From positions 2,188,501 to 2,252,500 of the forward strand of contig NZ_CP145905.1 in NCBI RefSeq assembly GCF_036894955.1: 64,000 nt of DNA. Reading direction: 5' to 3'. Shown here one piece after another: positions 50,726 to 59,913 of the stretch. Positions within the stretch are counted from its first letter, which is position 1. Every line of letters starts with the position of its first letter. The translations under genes were made by a program, and so were the position numbers. The stretch is from Paenibacillus sp. KS-LC4 (GTDB taxonomy: Bacteria > Bacillota > Bacilli > Paenibacillales > Paenibacillaceae). The notes below the pieces were generated by a model. That model searched no databases and was not told the origin of the DNA. It was given only the letters and a program-made list of their open reading frames with translations.

Positions 50726-52471
50726 ATGAGGAAGAATTTCAAATTATTTCTTTATAATTACCTGACCTTGAAAAAGAGGATCATTATTATCTTCTTGTTT
50801 AGCTCGTTGATTCCGTTTATTAGTATAGGCATGATTTCCTACTATACCATCTACTCGATTCTTACAACTAAAATTCAAAGCGGCATTCAAAGTAATTTAA
50901 ATCAAGTGGTGCTCTCGTTAGAGAACACTATCAGTAATTTGAATCATGTATCCCAACAGCTTGCATTCGAAGGCAGTGTAGGAAAGAAACTGGATCAATT
51001 GTTAACAAGTACAGCTAGTGAACCCTACGAACGAGTCGAGATGAAAAGCAAGCTGAAGGAGGAATTAAGTCTCATCACTTTTACGAATCCTAGTATCGGC
51101 TTAACTCTATATTATTTTCAAAACAATCATTCCTATGATCTTGAAAATTCGGGAGTCAAGGATCACTTTGCGCCGGAAAACCTGCCATTGCTTGCTCAAT
51201 ATTCCGGGATTTCCTATTATGGTCCACATATAAGCAATAACCGTTTTGATCATCAATTTGTGTTGTCTGCTTTAAGAAAAGTAGAGCTTCCTAATCGAGA
51301 TGATGTTTATGTGTACATTGAAACAGGGCTGCATTTGACTCAAAGCATCCTCAATAACGATCAAACCGGCGGTAAAAACTCCCACATATTCCTTGACAAT
51401 AATGGAAGAATCGCCTATAGCGAGTTACCCCATATATTTGCAATAGATACAACATTCCCAGGCATTACAGAGGGAGAAGCCTCTGGCACACAAAATGGGT
51501 TTTACTGGTTCAGGAAGACGAGCAATCAAGGCTGGAGCATTGTCTCCGTGATCCCTAAAGCAGATTATAACAAAGAGATAAATCGGTGGTTTATTCAAAT
51601 TTCACTATTTTCAGTGTTTTTTTTGGGGATGAGCTTATTCCTGGCTTGGCTTTTATGGAAAATGGTGTATCGACCCTTGAATACCTTCAATAAAGAAATA
51701 AAGTTAATGGCACAAAATCGAATCCAGATTGGCAGAGCAAGGACAATACCAGAGTTTGATTTCCTCTTGGATCAATTTGGACAAATGAAAGAACAAATAT
51801 GGAATTTATTTGCGGAAGTAGAGCAGAAGGAAAGGAGGAGAGTTGATCTTGAAGTGGAGAAGCTGCTGTATCAAATCAATCCTCATTTTTTGATGAATAC
51901 ATTAGATACGGTGCACTGGCTGGCTGTCATGAACGGGCATAACGAAATTGATCAGCTGGTATCCTCTTTAAATAAATTGCTTCATTATAATTTGGGCAAG
52001 CTGGGACAAGCTTCAACGATTCAAGAGGAAATCGAAGCATTAAAACAATACCTTATTTTGCAGCAGATTCGTTATGATTTTCAATTTGATGTGCAGATTG
52101 ATATGGATGAAGAAGTTTTGAAAATGCCGGTTCCACGCTTCATCCTTCAACCACTTGTTGAAAACTCCCTTTATCATGGTTTAAGCGATGATGGTTTCAT
52201 CCGGGTAAATGTAAGCTTAACCCAAACGATCAATATCTCCATTCATGATAATGGGTCCGGGATGTCAGAGGAAACTATAAACAACTTATTGAATAATCCT
52301 CAGGTTGAAAATAGAAAGGTAGGTATGGGCATAGGGATGAACTATGTGAAGCGCATGATCGAATCTCAATATGGTGAGCGGGCCGAGTTGGAAATTAGTA
52401 GTGTCTTAGGAGAAGGGACGAGTATTTATTTAAGCTTGCCTCTAATGGAGGTTGAACCAAATCATGATTAA
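50726..52471 (+). CDS. Sensor histidine kinase, YesM type
   Basis: Membrane kinase controlling the adjacent importer. I use ATG 50726 (581 residues; MRKNFKLFLYNYLTLKKR), though its ribosome site is poor and TTG 50651 is possible. Two membrane segments (about 18-38 and 286-311) flank an extracellular Cache-like sensor; then HAMP, the HisKA_YesM domain with phospho-His387 (YQINPHFLMNTLDTVHWL), and ATP-binding motifs FILQPLVENSLYHGL, IHDNGSGMS and GIGMNYVKRMI. The final 8 bases overlap the regulator gene. Base composition is AT-richer than the 9-23 kb genes. Confidence 0.9.
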   Translation: MRKNFKLFLYNYLTLKKRIIIIFLFSSLIPFISIGMISYYTIYSILTTKIQSGIQSNLNQVVLSLENTISNLNHVSQQLAFEGSVGKKLDQLLTSTASEPYERVEMKSKLKEELSLITFTNPSIGLTLYYFQNNHSYDLENSGVKDHFAPENLPLLAQYSGISYYGPHISNNRFDHQFVLSALRKVELPNRDDVYVYIETGLHLTQSILNNDQTGGKNSHIFLDNNGRIAYSELPHIFAIDTTFPGITEGEASGTQNGFYWFRKTSNQGWSIVSVIPKADYNKEINRWFIQISLFSVFFLGMSLFLAWLLWKMVYRPLNTFNKEIKLMAQNRIQIGRARTIPEFDFLLDQFGQMKEQIWNLFAEVEQKERRRVDLEVEKLLYQINPHFLMNTLDTVHWLAVMNGHNEIDQLVSSLNKLLHYNLGKLGQASTIQEEIEALKQYLILQQIRYDFQFDVQIDMDEEVLKMPVPRFILQPLVENSLYHGLSDDGFIRVNVSLTQTINISIHDNGSGMSEETINNLLNNPQVENRKVGMGIGMNYVKRMIESQYGERAELEISSVLGEGTSIYLSLPLMEVEPNHD

Positions 52472-53876
52472 AGTAATGGTTGTTGATGATGATAAATTAG
52501 TCCGAAAAGGTCTCATATCGGCTATGCCTTGGAAACATTTTGATATGGAGGTGGTCGGTGAAGCTAGCAATGGTGTAAAAGCATTGGAATTTCTAGAATC
52601 AAATCGTGTGGACTTATTGCTTACTGATCTTGCTATGCCTGTGATGTCGGGTATCGATTTAATAAAAATGGTTCGCAAAGAGTTTACTCATATTTACATT
52701 GTAGTATTAACGCTCCATCAGGATTTTGAATATATTCAGGAGGCGCTTAGGTTAGGCGCTATTGATTACATTGCTAAAGTTCAGCTTGAAAAGGAGCGCT
52801 TTGAGGAAGTGCTTGAAAGGATTTCTAACCGGATTGCTCAAGAACAAAAGCGAGTTCCAGATCCAAATGGGATTTTTACAATGGATCGAGGATATGCATG
52901 TCTCTCCATCAATAAGGCTGCTGGAGAACATTGGGTAAAGAATTGGAGTGAAAATGCGGATCAATCCATGACTGAGGTGGATATGAACCTTTGGCTCTTG
53001 AAGCAGCCATCAGAGGAGTCTGATGCATTATGGTTAGAGCGGGTTTCTCAGGAAATCAGCACTAAACCAGGATGGGGCCTGATACATTTGAAGGGTCTCT
53101 ACGGCAGATCTCATAATGATGTACATCGGCTGTTAAGGGAATATAGAGACAAGGATTTCTTTTACGATTATGATTCGCACTCCGGTACGGGGGCCGTTTT
53201 GTTGCAGGATTGGGAAAATCAGAAGCAAGTACGTTCTGAAGGCAGCCTGAATGTAATGAAGGAGCAATGGTCTAACTATAATTGGATTTATCAAGACAGT
53301 ATATTTAATCAGTATATCCATGCTTTGAAATGGATGCGGTTACCTCAAGCGAAGCTGCTGGGGCTGCTGTATTCGTTAATCGATAAGTGGAATATTTTAT
53401 TCTATCCTGTGAGTTCAGTGAAGATTCAACTGCCCGATTCTTTTCATTCTTGGGAGCAGGCAGATGCATGGTTTAGAGCCACACGTAATATGATCCGTAG
53501 CGCTCTGGATAAACCTGCATTTTCGCAAGAGGTTGTGGAATGTGTGATTAAAGCTGTCAATATCGTGCAGGAGGAAATGAATCAGCCGATTACTGCGGCT
53601 AACGTTGCTAAAAGGGTCAATATGAGCCGGAGTTACTTTAGCCAATGCTTTAAAGAAATTGTGGGTATGAATTTCAGCGACTATTTGCGTCAGGTTCGTA
53701 TCGAAAAAGCAAAGGAGTTTCTGCTGTATACGAACAAAACCATCCTTTGGATTGCAGAAAACGTTGGTTATATGGATGAAAAGTATTTTAGCCGTACCTT
53801 TCGGGAGCAAACGAACATGCTTCCGAGTAAATATCGGCAAACGCAGGATACAGGTAGAAATATGTCCGATGAATAG
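52464..53876 (+). CDS. Response regulator with AraC output domain, YesN type
   Basis: 470 residues from ATG 52464 after GGAGGTTG. Receiver with Asp8-Asp10 pocket, phospho-acceptor Asp55 (LLLTDLAMPVMSGIDL) and Lys105 (DYIAKVQ), a middle region of about 230 residues, and a C-terminal double helix-turn-helix: QPITAANVAKRVNMSRSYFS, FKEIVGMNFSDYLRQVRIEK, WIAENVGYMDEKYFSRTF. Presumed activator of the importer operon that starts 162 bp later, through the 76-bp element found before both operons. Confidence 0.92.
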   Translation: MIKVMVVDDDKLVRKGLISAMPWKHFDMEVVGEASNGVKALEFLESNRVDLLLTDLAMPVMSGIDLIKMVRKEFTHIYIVVLTLHQDFEYIQEALRLGAIDYIAKVQLEKERFEEVLERISNRIAQEQKRVPDPNGIFTMDRGYACLSINKAAGEHWVKNWSENADQSMTEVDMNLWLLKQPSEESDALWLERVSQEISTKPGWGLIHLKGLYGRSHNDVHRLLREYRDKDFFYDYDSHSGTGAVLLQDWENQKQVRSEGSLNVMKEQWSNYNWIYQDSIFNQYIHALKWMRLPQAKLLGLLYSLIDKWNILFYPVSSVKIQLPDSFHSWEQADAWFRATRNMIRSALDKPAFSQEVVECVIKAVNIVQEEMNQPITAANVAKRVNMSRSYFSQCFKEIVGMNFSDYLRQVRIEKAKEFLLYTNKTILWIAENVGYMDEKYFSRTFREQTNMLPSKYRQTQDTGRNMSDE

Positions 53877-53923
53877 GGAGGCAATTGTTGATTAACTGCC
53901 CAAAAGATGGCCAGGCCTTCCCT

Positions 53924-53999
53924 GATTCTCGGTCAATTACCTCTCTAAACGTATAACCATCGTCTATCCAGGCAAGAGGCTGTTGTGTGTTACCTTTTA
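53924..53999 (+). promoter_or_regulatory. Shared upstream element, copy 2 (before the binding-protein gene)
   Basis: Matches 50493-50568 at 57 of 76 positions, no gaps, conserved block at 53943-53960. It ends 38 bp before ATG 54038, the normal place for an AraC-type activator site plus core promoter. Conservation in non-coding DNA between otherwise different flanks argues for function. Confidence 0.65.
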
Positions 54000-54037
54000 G
54001 GTGTGGACAAAATCAAAAAGCGAAAGAAGGGGCACAC

Positions 54038-55747
54038 ATGAGCAAGTCTAGAAAATGCATTCAGATTTTATTAGCAGGAATATTAATTGTATTAAGCGCA
54101 TGCAGCAATTCAAGCTCTTCCAAAGAGTTGCCGAAGTCTTCGACTGAAGAAGCGCAAACGGCAGCCGTCGAGAAAGAAGCGAATCCATTTGGGAAATCCG
54201 AGGAACCCATCACCATTAACATAGGAAAAGAAATAGATGCGTCCGATAAAAGCTTACCCGCCGGGGATTCTCCCGAAAGTAACCAGTATACTCGTTATGT
54301 TAAAGAGCAATTGAACATTGATACAAAGATTGTTTGGCAGGCCGCAGCAGGAAAAGACTACGAACAGAAAATAAATTTATCTATTGCCAGCAACGATTTG
54401 CCTGATGCAATGGTTGTGAAGGAAACGCAGTTCAGACAAATGGTTAAAAGCGGTCAGCTTGAGGATTTGACCGAGGTTTACAATAAATATGCTTCGCCAA
54501 CCATTAAAGGCATCATTGAAACAACGAACGGGCTGGCCCTCAAATCAGTCACGGTTGACGGAAAAATGTATGCGCTACCAAATGTAACGCCAGAAGCAGA
54601 TATGGTGCATTACATGTGGATTCGCAAGGATTGGTTAGATAAGCTCGGTCTACAGCCGCCAAAAACGATGGATGAATTGGAGAAGGTGGCAAAGGCTTTC
54701 GTTGAGCAGGACCCCGACGGTAACGGGAAGGCAGATACGGTGGCTATCACGGGCCCGCAATTGGGAGGTAATCTTAATGCGGATTTCCTTAATCCGAATA
54801 ATAACAACTATGGTTTCGATCCCATTTTTGCCTCTTACCATTCCTATCCGGGGTTTTGGTTGAAGGACTCGAATGGTAATACCACTTACGGCTCTATTCA
54901 GCCAGAAACGAAACAAGCGCTTTCCAAGCTGCGTGATTTCTATTCCAAAGGGTTAATCGACAAGGAGATGAGCATTCGCAAAAATGCTCAGGAGTTAATC
55001 AAAAATGGAACCTCGGGTATTTATTTTGGCGTATGGTGGTCAGGCGGTTATGGGCCTTTAGCAGATGCATACCAGAACAATCCGGAAGCAAACTGGCAGG
55101 CTTATGCCGCACCTCTTGATATGGATGGTGATTTCACACCGCATATGGGTAACCCATCTAATCAATACCTTGTTGTGCGGAAGGGATACGAGCACCCCGA
55201 AGCGGTGATTAAAATGCAAAATCTCTTGTATCGGGATGAATCGAAGTTCGATGTGAATGTTGCAATTAGCAATTATCCATTACGTTTGGTCTATGCCTCT
55301 ATGGATGTTATGGATGTTACCTATAAAATGCTGCAAGAGGTTTTAGCGGGCACCAAAAAGCCGGAAGATCTGGATCTTCCCGGATATAACCTATTAAAGG
55401 CTGATGCTGAAAACATAAAAAAAGTTAAATTGGAGCCTTACAACAATAATGATATTCAATATTGGGACCCGAATGCAGACATAGGCGTATGGAAACGAAT
55501 GTATTCTACACTTGTTGGCATAGCTCCATTGCAGGAGCCTTTTAAGAGAACCTATAGCGTTACCTATTCGCAGACCAAAACGATGGAAAGTAGATGGGCT
55601 GCACTAGATAAGCTTGAAAAGGAAACGTTCCTCAAAATTATTATGGGCGCTGCTCCATTGGATTCATTTGATCAGTTTGTAATAGATTGGAAGAATCAAG
55701 GTGGAGATAAAATTATTGCAGAAATAGGCGAGACAGCACAACCGTAA
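54038..55747 (+). CDS. Extracellular solute-binding lipoprotein of a LplB/YtcP importer
   Basis: 569 residues from ATG 54038 after GAAAGAAGGGG. Signal peptide with lipobox LSAC, Ser-rich linker, then family-1 binding-protein pieces ASDKSLPAGDSPESNQYTRY, IASNDLPDAMVVKET, WIRKDWLDKLGLQPPKTMDEL, a calcium-loop-like DPDGNGKADT and GVWWSGGYGPLADAYQN. Similar architecture to the 13531 protein but clearly a separate paralogue. Ligand unknown, probably an oligosaccharide. A hairpin at 55757 separates it from the permease genes. Confidence 0.9.
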   Translation: MSKSRKCIQILLAGILIVLSACSNSSSSKELPKSSTEEAQTAAVEKEANPFGKSEEPITINIGKEIDASDKSLPAGDSPESNQYTRYVKEQLNIDTKIVWQAAAGKDYEQKINLSIASNDLPDAMVVKETQFRQMVKSGQLEDLTEVYNKYASPTIKGIIETTNGLALKSVTVDGKMYALPNVTPEADMVHYMWIRKDWLDKLGLQPPKTMDELEKVAKAFVEQDPDGNGKADTVAITGPQLGGNLNADFLNPNNNNYGFDPIFASYHSYPGFWLKDSNGNTTYGSIQPETKQALSKLRDFYSKGLIDKEMSIRKNAQELIKNGTSGIYFGVWWSGGYGPLADAYQNNPEANWQAYAAPLDMDGDFTPHMGNPSNQYLVVRKGYEHPEAVIKMQNLLYRDESKFDVNVAISNYPLRLVYASMDVMDVTYKMLQEVLAGTKKPEDLDLPGYNLLKADAENIKKVKLEPYNNNDIQYWDPNADIGVWKRMYSTLVGIAPLQEPFKRTYSVTYSQTKTMESRWAALDKLEKETFLKIIMGAAPLDSFDQFVIDWKNQGGDKIIAEIGETAQP

Positions 55748-55756
55748 AATGGCTAG

Positions 55757-55783
55757 AGGCGACAGCGAAGTCTGTCGCCTTTC
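55757..55783 (+). terminator. Hairpin after the binding-protein gene (attenuator or terminator)
   Basis: AGGCGACAG (55757-55765) and CTGTCGCCT (55772-55780) pair perfectly with a 6-base loop; only a short TTTCT tail follows, so partial read-through into the permeases is likely. Confidence 0.65.
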
Positions 55784-55816
55784 TATAAACAAGTGAGAAT
55801 GGAAGTGGTTTGCAAT

Positions 55817-56707
55817 ATGAAAACCAAGGGTTATACCAAGCATTATTATCTCATGCTCCTGCCTGGATTTAGTTGGTTGACTCTTTTCAGCATCGTTCCC
55901 TTGTTTGGGATCGCTATCGCTTTTCAGGATTTTAATCCCGGCTTGGGCGTGTTTCATTCCGAGTGGATTGGTCTGGAAAATTTCAAGTATATGTTTACGC
56001 TTAATGACAGTAAAACGATATTTTTTAACACGATTTTTATTGCTGTTATGAAAATTATCGGAAATATGATCGTACCCCTTATCTTTGCCCTGTTGTTGAA
56101 TGAATTACGCCTGGCTATTTTTAAAAAATGGATTCAGACGATTGTTTATTTGCCCCATTTTTTATCATGGGTTATTCTTTCAGGTATTCTTTTGGATATC
56201 TTTTCTTACAATGGACCGATTAACGGGATCTTGTCTATTTTCGATATAAATCCTATCTTATTTTTTGCCAGAGCGGATTTGTTTCCCTTCATCATTGTTA
56301 GTAGTGATGTATGGAAGGAGTTTGGATTTAACACGATTATTTTTTTGGCAGCGTTAACGGGAATCAATCCCTCTTTATATGAGGCGGCTGCCATTGACGG
56401 TGCATCGCGTATACAGCGTTTGCTAAATGTCACTTTGCCGGGAATAATGACAACGGTTATTTTGCTCTCTGTTCTAAGTCTGGGTAACGTCTTAAATGCT
56501 GGATTCGACCAAATATTTAACCTATATAATCCTCTTGTGTATTCGAGCGGCGATATTATTGACACATGGGTATATCGAACCGGCTTATTGAATCTCCAGT
56601 ATGGCTTGGCAACTGCAATGGGACTTTTAAAATCTGTTATCAGTTTTACTTTGATCTCGGTCTCCTATTTCTTAGCGTATAAGTTTGCAAATTATCGTAT
56701 TTTTTAA
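55817..56707 (+). CDS. ABC sugar transporter permease, LplB type (second set)
   Basis: 296 residues from ATG 55817, nine bases after GGAAGTGG. Six predicted membrane segments beginning YYLMLLPGFSWLTLFSIVPL; typical LplB phrases FQDFNPGLGVFHSEWIGLEN and YLPHFLSWVILSG; the EAA loop SLYEAAAIDGASRIQRLLNV. Partner of the next gene. No ATPase nearby. Confidence 0.92.
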   Translation: MKTKGYTKHYYLMLLPGFSWLTLFSIVPLFGIAIAFQDFNPGLGVFHSEWIGLENFKYMFTLNDSKTIFFNTIFIAVMKIIGNMIVPLIFALLLNELRLAIFKKWIQTIVYLPHFLSWVILSGILLDIFSYNGPINGILSIFDINPILFFARADLFPFIIVSSDVWKEFGFNTIIFLAALTGINPSLYEAAAIDGASRIQRLLNVTLPGIMTTVILLSVLSLGNVLNAGFDQIFNLYNPLVYSSGDIIDTWVYRTGLLNLQYGLATAMGLLKSVISFTLISVSYFLAYKFANYRIF

Positions 56708-56719
56708 AGGAGCATTACT

Positions 56720-57604
56720 ATGGTTATAGAAAAAACACTTGGCTCCAAAGCATTTGATGTTTTGCTTGTTCTGTTTTTGGGTGGAACTGCTCTTTTGTGC
56801 GTGCTTCCTTTATGGTACACGCTAGTGATCTCGTTAAGTGAGAATGCGGCAGCTTCCTCGGGGCAGGTTGGATTATGGCCTGTAGGGTTTAATTTTGGCG
56901 CGTATCAAGAAATTATGGGTGACAGCAAATTTTTTAATTCATTTTGGATTTCAATACAGCGTGTTGTATTAGGATCAAGTATTAATTTTGTCATCATACT
57001 TCTTCTGGCGTATCCACTATCCAAAAATGCCAAGGATTTTCCCTTTCGCAATGTGTTTATGTGGATTTTGGTTTTTACTATGCTGTTTAACGGCGGGTTG
57101 ATCCCATGGTATCAGACGGTTAAGTCACTTGGATTAATCAATAATATTTGGGCACTTGTGCTAGGGCAAAGTGTTCCGGTTTTTAGCGTTATTCTTGTCA
57201 TGAACTTTTTTCGCAATTTGCCTAAGGAGATAGAAGAGGCGGCGGTAGTAGATGGTTCAGGTCCATGGCATACACTTATTAAAATTTTTGTTCCTCTGGC
57301 AGTACCTGTGCTCGCTACAGTCACCTTATTCAGCATAGTCTATCATTGGAATGAGTTTTTTAACGGTCTTGTGCTGATGTCCGCTGCCGATCATTATCCA
57401 CTTCAAACGTACATTCAGCAATTGGTCGTCATCATTGATGCACAAACCATGACCGCAGAGCAAATTCAAAAGATGAGTGAGCTTTCTAATCAGACATTGA
57501 ACGCAGCCAAAATATTTATTGCGATGATTCCCGTATTAGTTATTTATCCGTTTTTGCAGAAGTTTTTTATCCATGGAATAACGTTAGGATCTGTAAAAGA
57601 ATAA
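56720..57604 (+). CDS. ABC sugar transporter permease, YtcP type (second set)
   Basis: 294 residues from ATG 56720 after AAAGGAG. Six membrane segments, LWYTLVISLSENAAASSGQV at the first loop, MLFNGGLIPWYQTVKSLGL, EAA loop EIEEAAVVDGSGPWHTLIKI, and the C-terminal YPFLQKFFIHGITLGSVKE. 12 bp after the LplB-type gene and 19 bp before the ADP-ribosylglycohydrolase gene, so all are in one operon. Confidence 0.92.
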   Translation: MVIEKTLGSKAFDVLLVLFLGGTALLCVLPLWYTLVISLSENAAASSGQVGLWPVGFNFGAYQEIMGDSKFFNSFWISIQRVVLGSSINFVIILLLAYPLSKNAKDFPFRNVFMWILVFTMLFNGGLIPWYQTVKSLGLINNIWALVLGQSVPVFSVILVMNFFRNLPKEIEEAAVVDGSGPWHTLIKIFVPLAVPVLATVTLFSIVYHWNEFFNGLVLMSAADHYPLQTYIQQLVVIIDAQTMTAEQIQKMSELSNQTLNAAKIFIAMIPVLVIYPFLQKFFIHGITLGSVKE

Positions 57605-57623
57605 GCGATAAAGGAGACACAAT

Positions 57624-59006
57624 ATGCTACCATCACTTCCATTTCTTAAGCGTCAATTGGAGGGAATTCTGCGCAATAAATTTGAGCAGGGGCATCAAAC
57701 CTCAGGCTATTTAGCCAAGCTGGAACAGCTTCCCGCAAGCTACGACGCTTATGTGGAATTCGCTCATAGCATGGCTGAGCTTCCAATGAGGGACAATTGG
57801 TCCTATTTTGAGCCGAACGATTTAGAGGGGATATGGAGGGAATGCGATTCGGATCGACCTCTAGGTCAGATCGGCATCCTGAATCTGCAGGACAGCTCCA
57901 AGCGGGTAGAGGCGGGATTTCTGGCTTCTGTATGCGGCTCTATGCTAGGCAAGCCAATTGAAGTGAATCCCAGCTTAAAGGAATTGCGTGAAGCGCTAAC
58001 ATCCGTAGGAGAATGGCCGCTGAACGATTATATTTCTGATGAAATCCTCCATGCGTTGGATCGCCGCCATTGGTCTTGGTATGAGACAACTCGGGGACGA
58101 ATTCAATATGTGGTACCTGACGACGATATCAATTACACATTAATGGGAATGATGACGCTGGAGCAATTCGGCACTGGTTTTACGAAAAGAAATGTAAGAG
58201 ATTTATGGATAAATCATCTTCCGATAAGTACAACTTGGGGTCCAGAAAGGGCCATCTTGCTTCGTTCCGGGATAAGCTACTTGGAACATGATCGGGATGA
58301 ATTCAATCATGCTGAGATAGAGGCTTGGCCTGATTTTATGGTACAGGATACTGAACTATGCGGGGCGGCGATTCGCGCAGATGCATATGGCTATGCTTGC
58401 CCGGGGCAACCTTCTCTTGCTGCTGAGCTAGCTTGGCGGGATGCAAGCTTTACACATCGCCAAACCGGTATCTACGCCACAATGTTCATTGCCGCCATGA
58501 TTTCTGTCGCTCAGGTACTGCGCGATCCTATTGAAATCATGAATACGGCCTTGCAATTCGTTCCTAGAAGAAGTCGATTCTATGAGATAACGAAGGATTG
58601 CCTTCAGATGGTAGCGAATGCAGACGACTGGCTGGAAGCTTATCAGATCATTAACCATAAGTATGCGAAGTATTCCCACTGTCAGGTTTATCAGGAAATA
58701 GGCACATTAATGAATACATTTCGATTTGCAGACAATGTCGGCGACGGGATATGCAAGCAGGTGATGCAAGGCAATGATACGGATAGCTTTGGAGCCACTG
58801 TTGGCTCACTGCTCGGCGTTTATTTCGGTTTTGACGGCCTGGATGCAAGATGGCTGACCCCATTCCACAATCGGATTCATACGGGACTAGCTAATTTTCA
58901 TGAACAAAAACTATCGGTTTTGGCAGAGCGAATGGGATGCTTGCCACAGATGCTGCACAGAGGTCGACACCGAATTCAACCCAGTGAGCTATACGTGAAC
59001 GTTTGA
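57624..59006 (+). CDS. ADP-ribosylglycohydrolase-fold protein in a sugar-importer operon
   Basis: 460 residues, ATG 57624 after AAAGGAG, no signal peptide. After a helical N-terminal extension of about 95 residues comes the ARH fold: GFLASVCGSMLGKPIEVNP, the first metal cluster VPDDDINYTLMGMMTLEQFG, a middle region TGIYATMFIAAMISVAQVL, and the second metal motif GNDTDSFGATVGSLLGVYFG. The DD and DTD residues that hold two Mg ions in DraG/ARH enzymes are retained, so hydrolysis of an N- or O-glycosidic (ADP-ribosyl or ribosyl-like) bond is likely. Its place as last gene of a binding-protein transporter operon suggests it works on the imported compound, not on protein ADP-ribose; that is inference. 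Confidence 0.85.
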   Translation: MLPSLPFLKRQLEGILRNKFEQGHQTSGYLAKLEQLPASYDAYVEFAHSMAELPMRDNWSYFEPNDLEGIWRECDSDRPLGQIGILNLQDSSKRVEAGFLASVCGSMLGKPIEVNPSLKELREALTSVGEWPLNDYISDEILHALDRRHWSWYETTRGRIQYVVPDDDINYTLMGMMTLEQFGTGFTKRNVRDLWINHLPISTTWGPERAILLRSGISYLEHDRDEFNHAEIEAWPDFMVQDTELCGAAIRADAYGYACPGQPSLAAELAWRDASFTHRQTGIYATMFIAAMISVAQVLRDPIEIMNTALQFVPRRSRFYEITKDCLQMVANADDWLEAYQIINHKYAKYSHCQVYQEIGTLMNTFRFADNVGDGICKQVMQGNDTDSFGATVGSLLGVYFGFDGLDARWLTPFHNRIHTGLANFHEQKLSVLAERMGCLPQMLHRGRHRIQPSELYVNV

Positions 59007-59062
59007 GGAAATTAGATTTGGTTGTAACCAAGTGACCTGGGTATGATTATGCGTTCTTCAAT

Positions 59063-59104
59063 GGCGATATTTGTAGTGAATCTAGCTACAAATATCGCCT
59101 TCTC
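59063..59104. terminator. Hairpin between convergent ADP-ribosylglycohydrolase and regulator genes
   Basis: GGCGATATTTGTAG (59063-59076) and CTACAAATATCGCC (59086-59099) are perfect 14-bp arms; one arm overlaps the last codons of the minus-strand regulator. T runs are short on both sides. Confidence 0.65.
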
Positions 59105-59747
59105 TAACCCTGTAGACACAGTTTCTGCCTCCCGCCAAAATATGCTCCACCCGTTCGATAAGCGTCTGCTCCCCAAGAATAACTCGAAATAAATGCAGCT
59201 CATTTTTACATAACCCGGTACAGACAACAGCAGCCTCACAAATCGGACAATGCTTCTCAATGAACAGGTAGCTTCCATCATCTTGATCTTGTATCTCAGC
59301 CATGTAACCTTCATTTGTTCGAATCTCGGCCAGTTTCTCTAGTTTTCCCCGTATGTTCGATGCGTCACCAATGTGCTGAAGATATTGCACTTGCATCTTC
59401 TTATCCCGGACAGCAAGCAGCCTGTCTAACCCCTCGTTTCCGAAGGCTTCTCTCATCGATTGGATCAAACTGACGGATAACTCCGAATAACCACTAGGAA
59501 AAAATGTATTAGCTTCGGGAGTTAATCTCCAAAGCTTGGTCGGCCTGCCCATGGGGCGGGCTTGTTCTTCATGCGTAACAAATCCTTCTTCTTTCAGAGC
59601 ATTTAAGTGCTGGCGAATCGCCATTCCAGAGAGCGAAAACTCGGAGGCTAGCGCCATCACGTCCATCCCGCCCTGCTGCTTTAGCAAATTAATGATCGCT
59701 CTTCGGGTTCTGGTTGAGGAATCTTTATTGGTTTGATTTCGGCTCAT
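59082..59747 (-). CDS. Cysteine-containing HTH regulator (COG2345/SufR-like)
   Basis: 221 residues from ATG 59747 after AAGGAGGGC. N-terminal winged helix (TRRAIINLLKQQGGMDVMALASEFSL, GMAIRQHLNALKEEGFVTHE, GRPTKLWRLT) and a C-terminal domain with a cysteine cluster HCPICEAAVVCTGLCKNEL plus a last Cys in GGRNCVYRV, the pattern of predicted ArsR-like regulators related to SufR that bind an Fe-S cluster or metal. Divergent from the MFS gene, whose promoter contains palindromes, so it is its probable repressor. Confidence 0.85.
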   Translation of the reverse strand: MSRNQTNKDSSTRTRRAIINLLKQQGGMDVMALASEFSLSGMAIRQHLNALKEEGFVTHEEQARPMGRPTKLWRLTPEANTFFPSGYSELSVSLIQSMREAFGNEGLDRLLAVRDKKMQVQYLQHIGDASNIRGKLEKLAEIRTNEGYMAEIQDQDDGSYLFIEKHCPICEAAVVCTGLCKNELHLFRVILGEQTLIERVEHILAGGRNCVYRVREGDICS

Positions 59748-59825
59748 GATGCCCTCCTTATTAAGCAACGGGATCTACATCGCTCCTTACATTTTAAATA
59801 TAAATGTTGACAAAGTCAAAGGTGA

Positions 59826-59885
59826 ACGGTACCGTATACTTTGTAAAGAAAAATGTTTACTAAGTATCCGGATACGGTGTATACA
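59826..59885 (+). promoter_or_regulatory. MFS promoter with palindromic operators
   Basis: A possible promoter TTTACT (59856-59861), 18 bp, TATACA (59880-59885) encloses a perfect 12-bp palindrome GTATCCGGATAC (59864-59875). A second palindrome ACGGTACCGT (59826-59835) lies 29 bp upstream. Both are placed for repression by the divergently encoded regulator. Confidence 0.55.
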
Positions 59886-59913
59886 TAACTATTTTATTTG
59901 GAGGTTCATTTTA

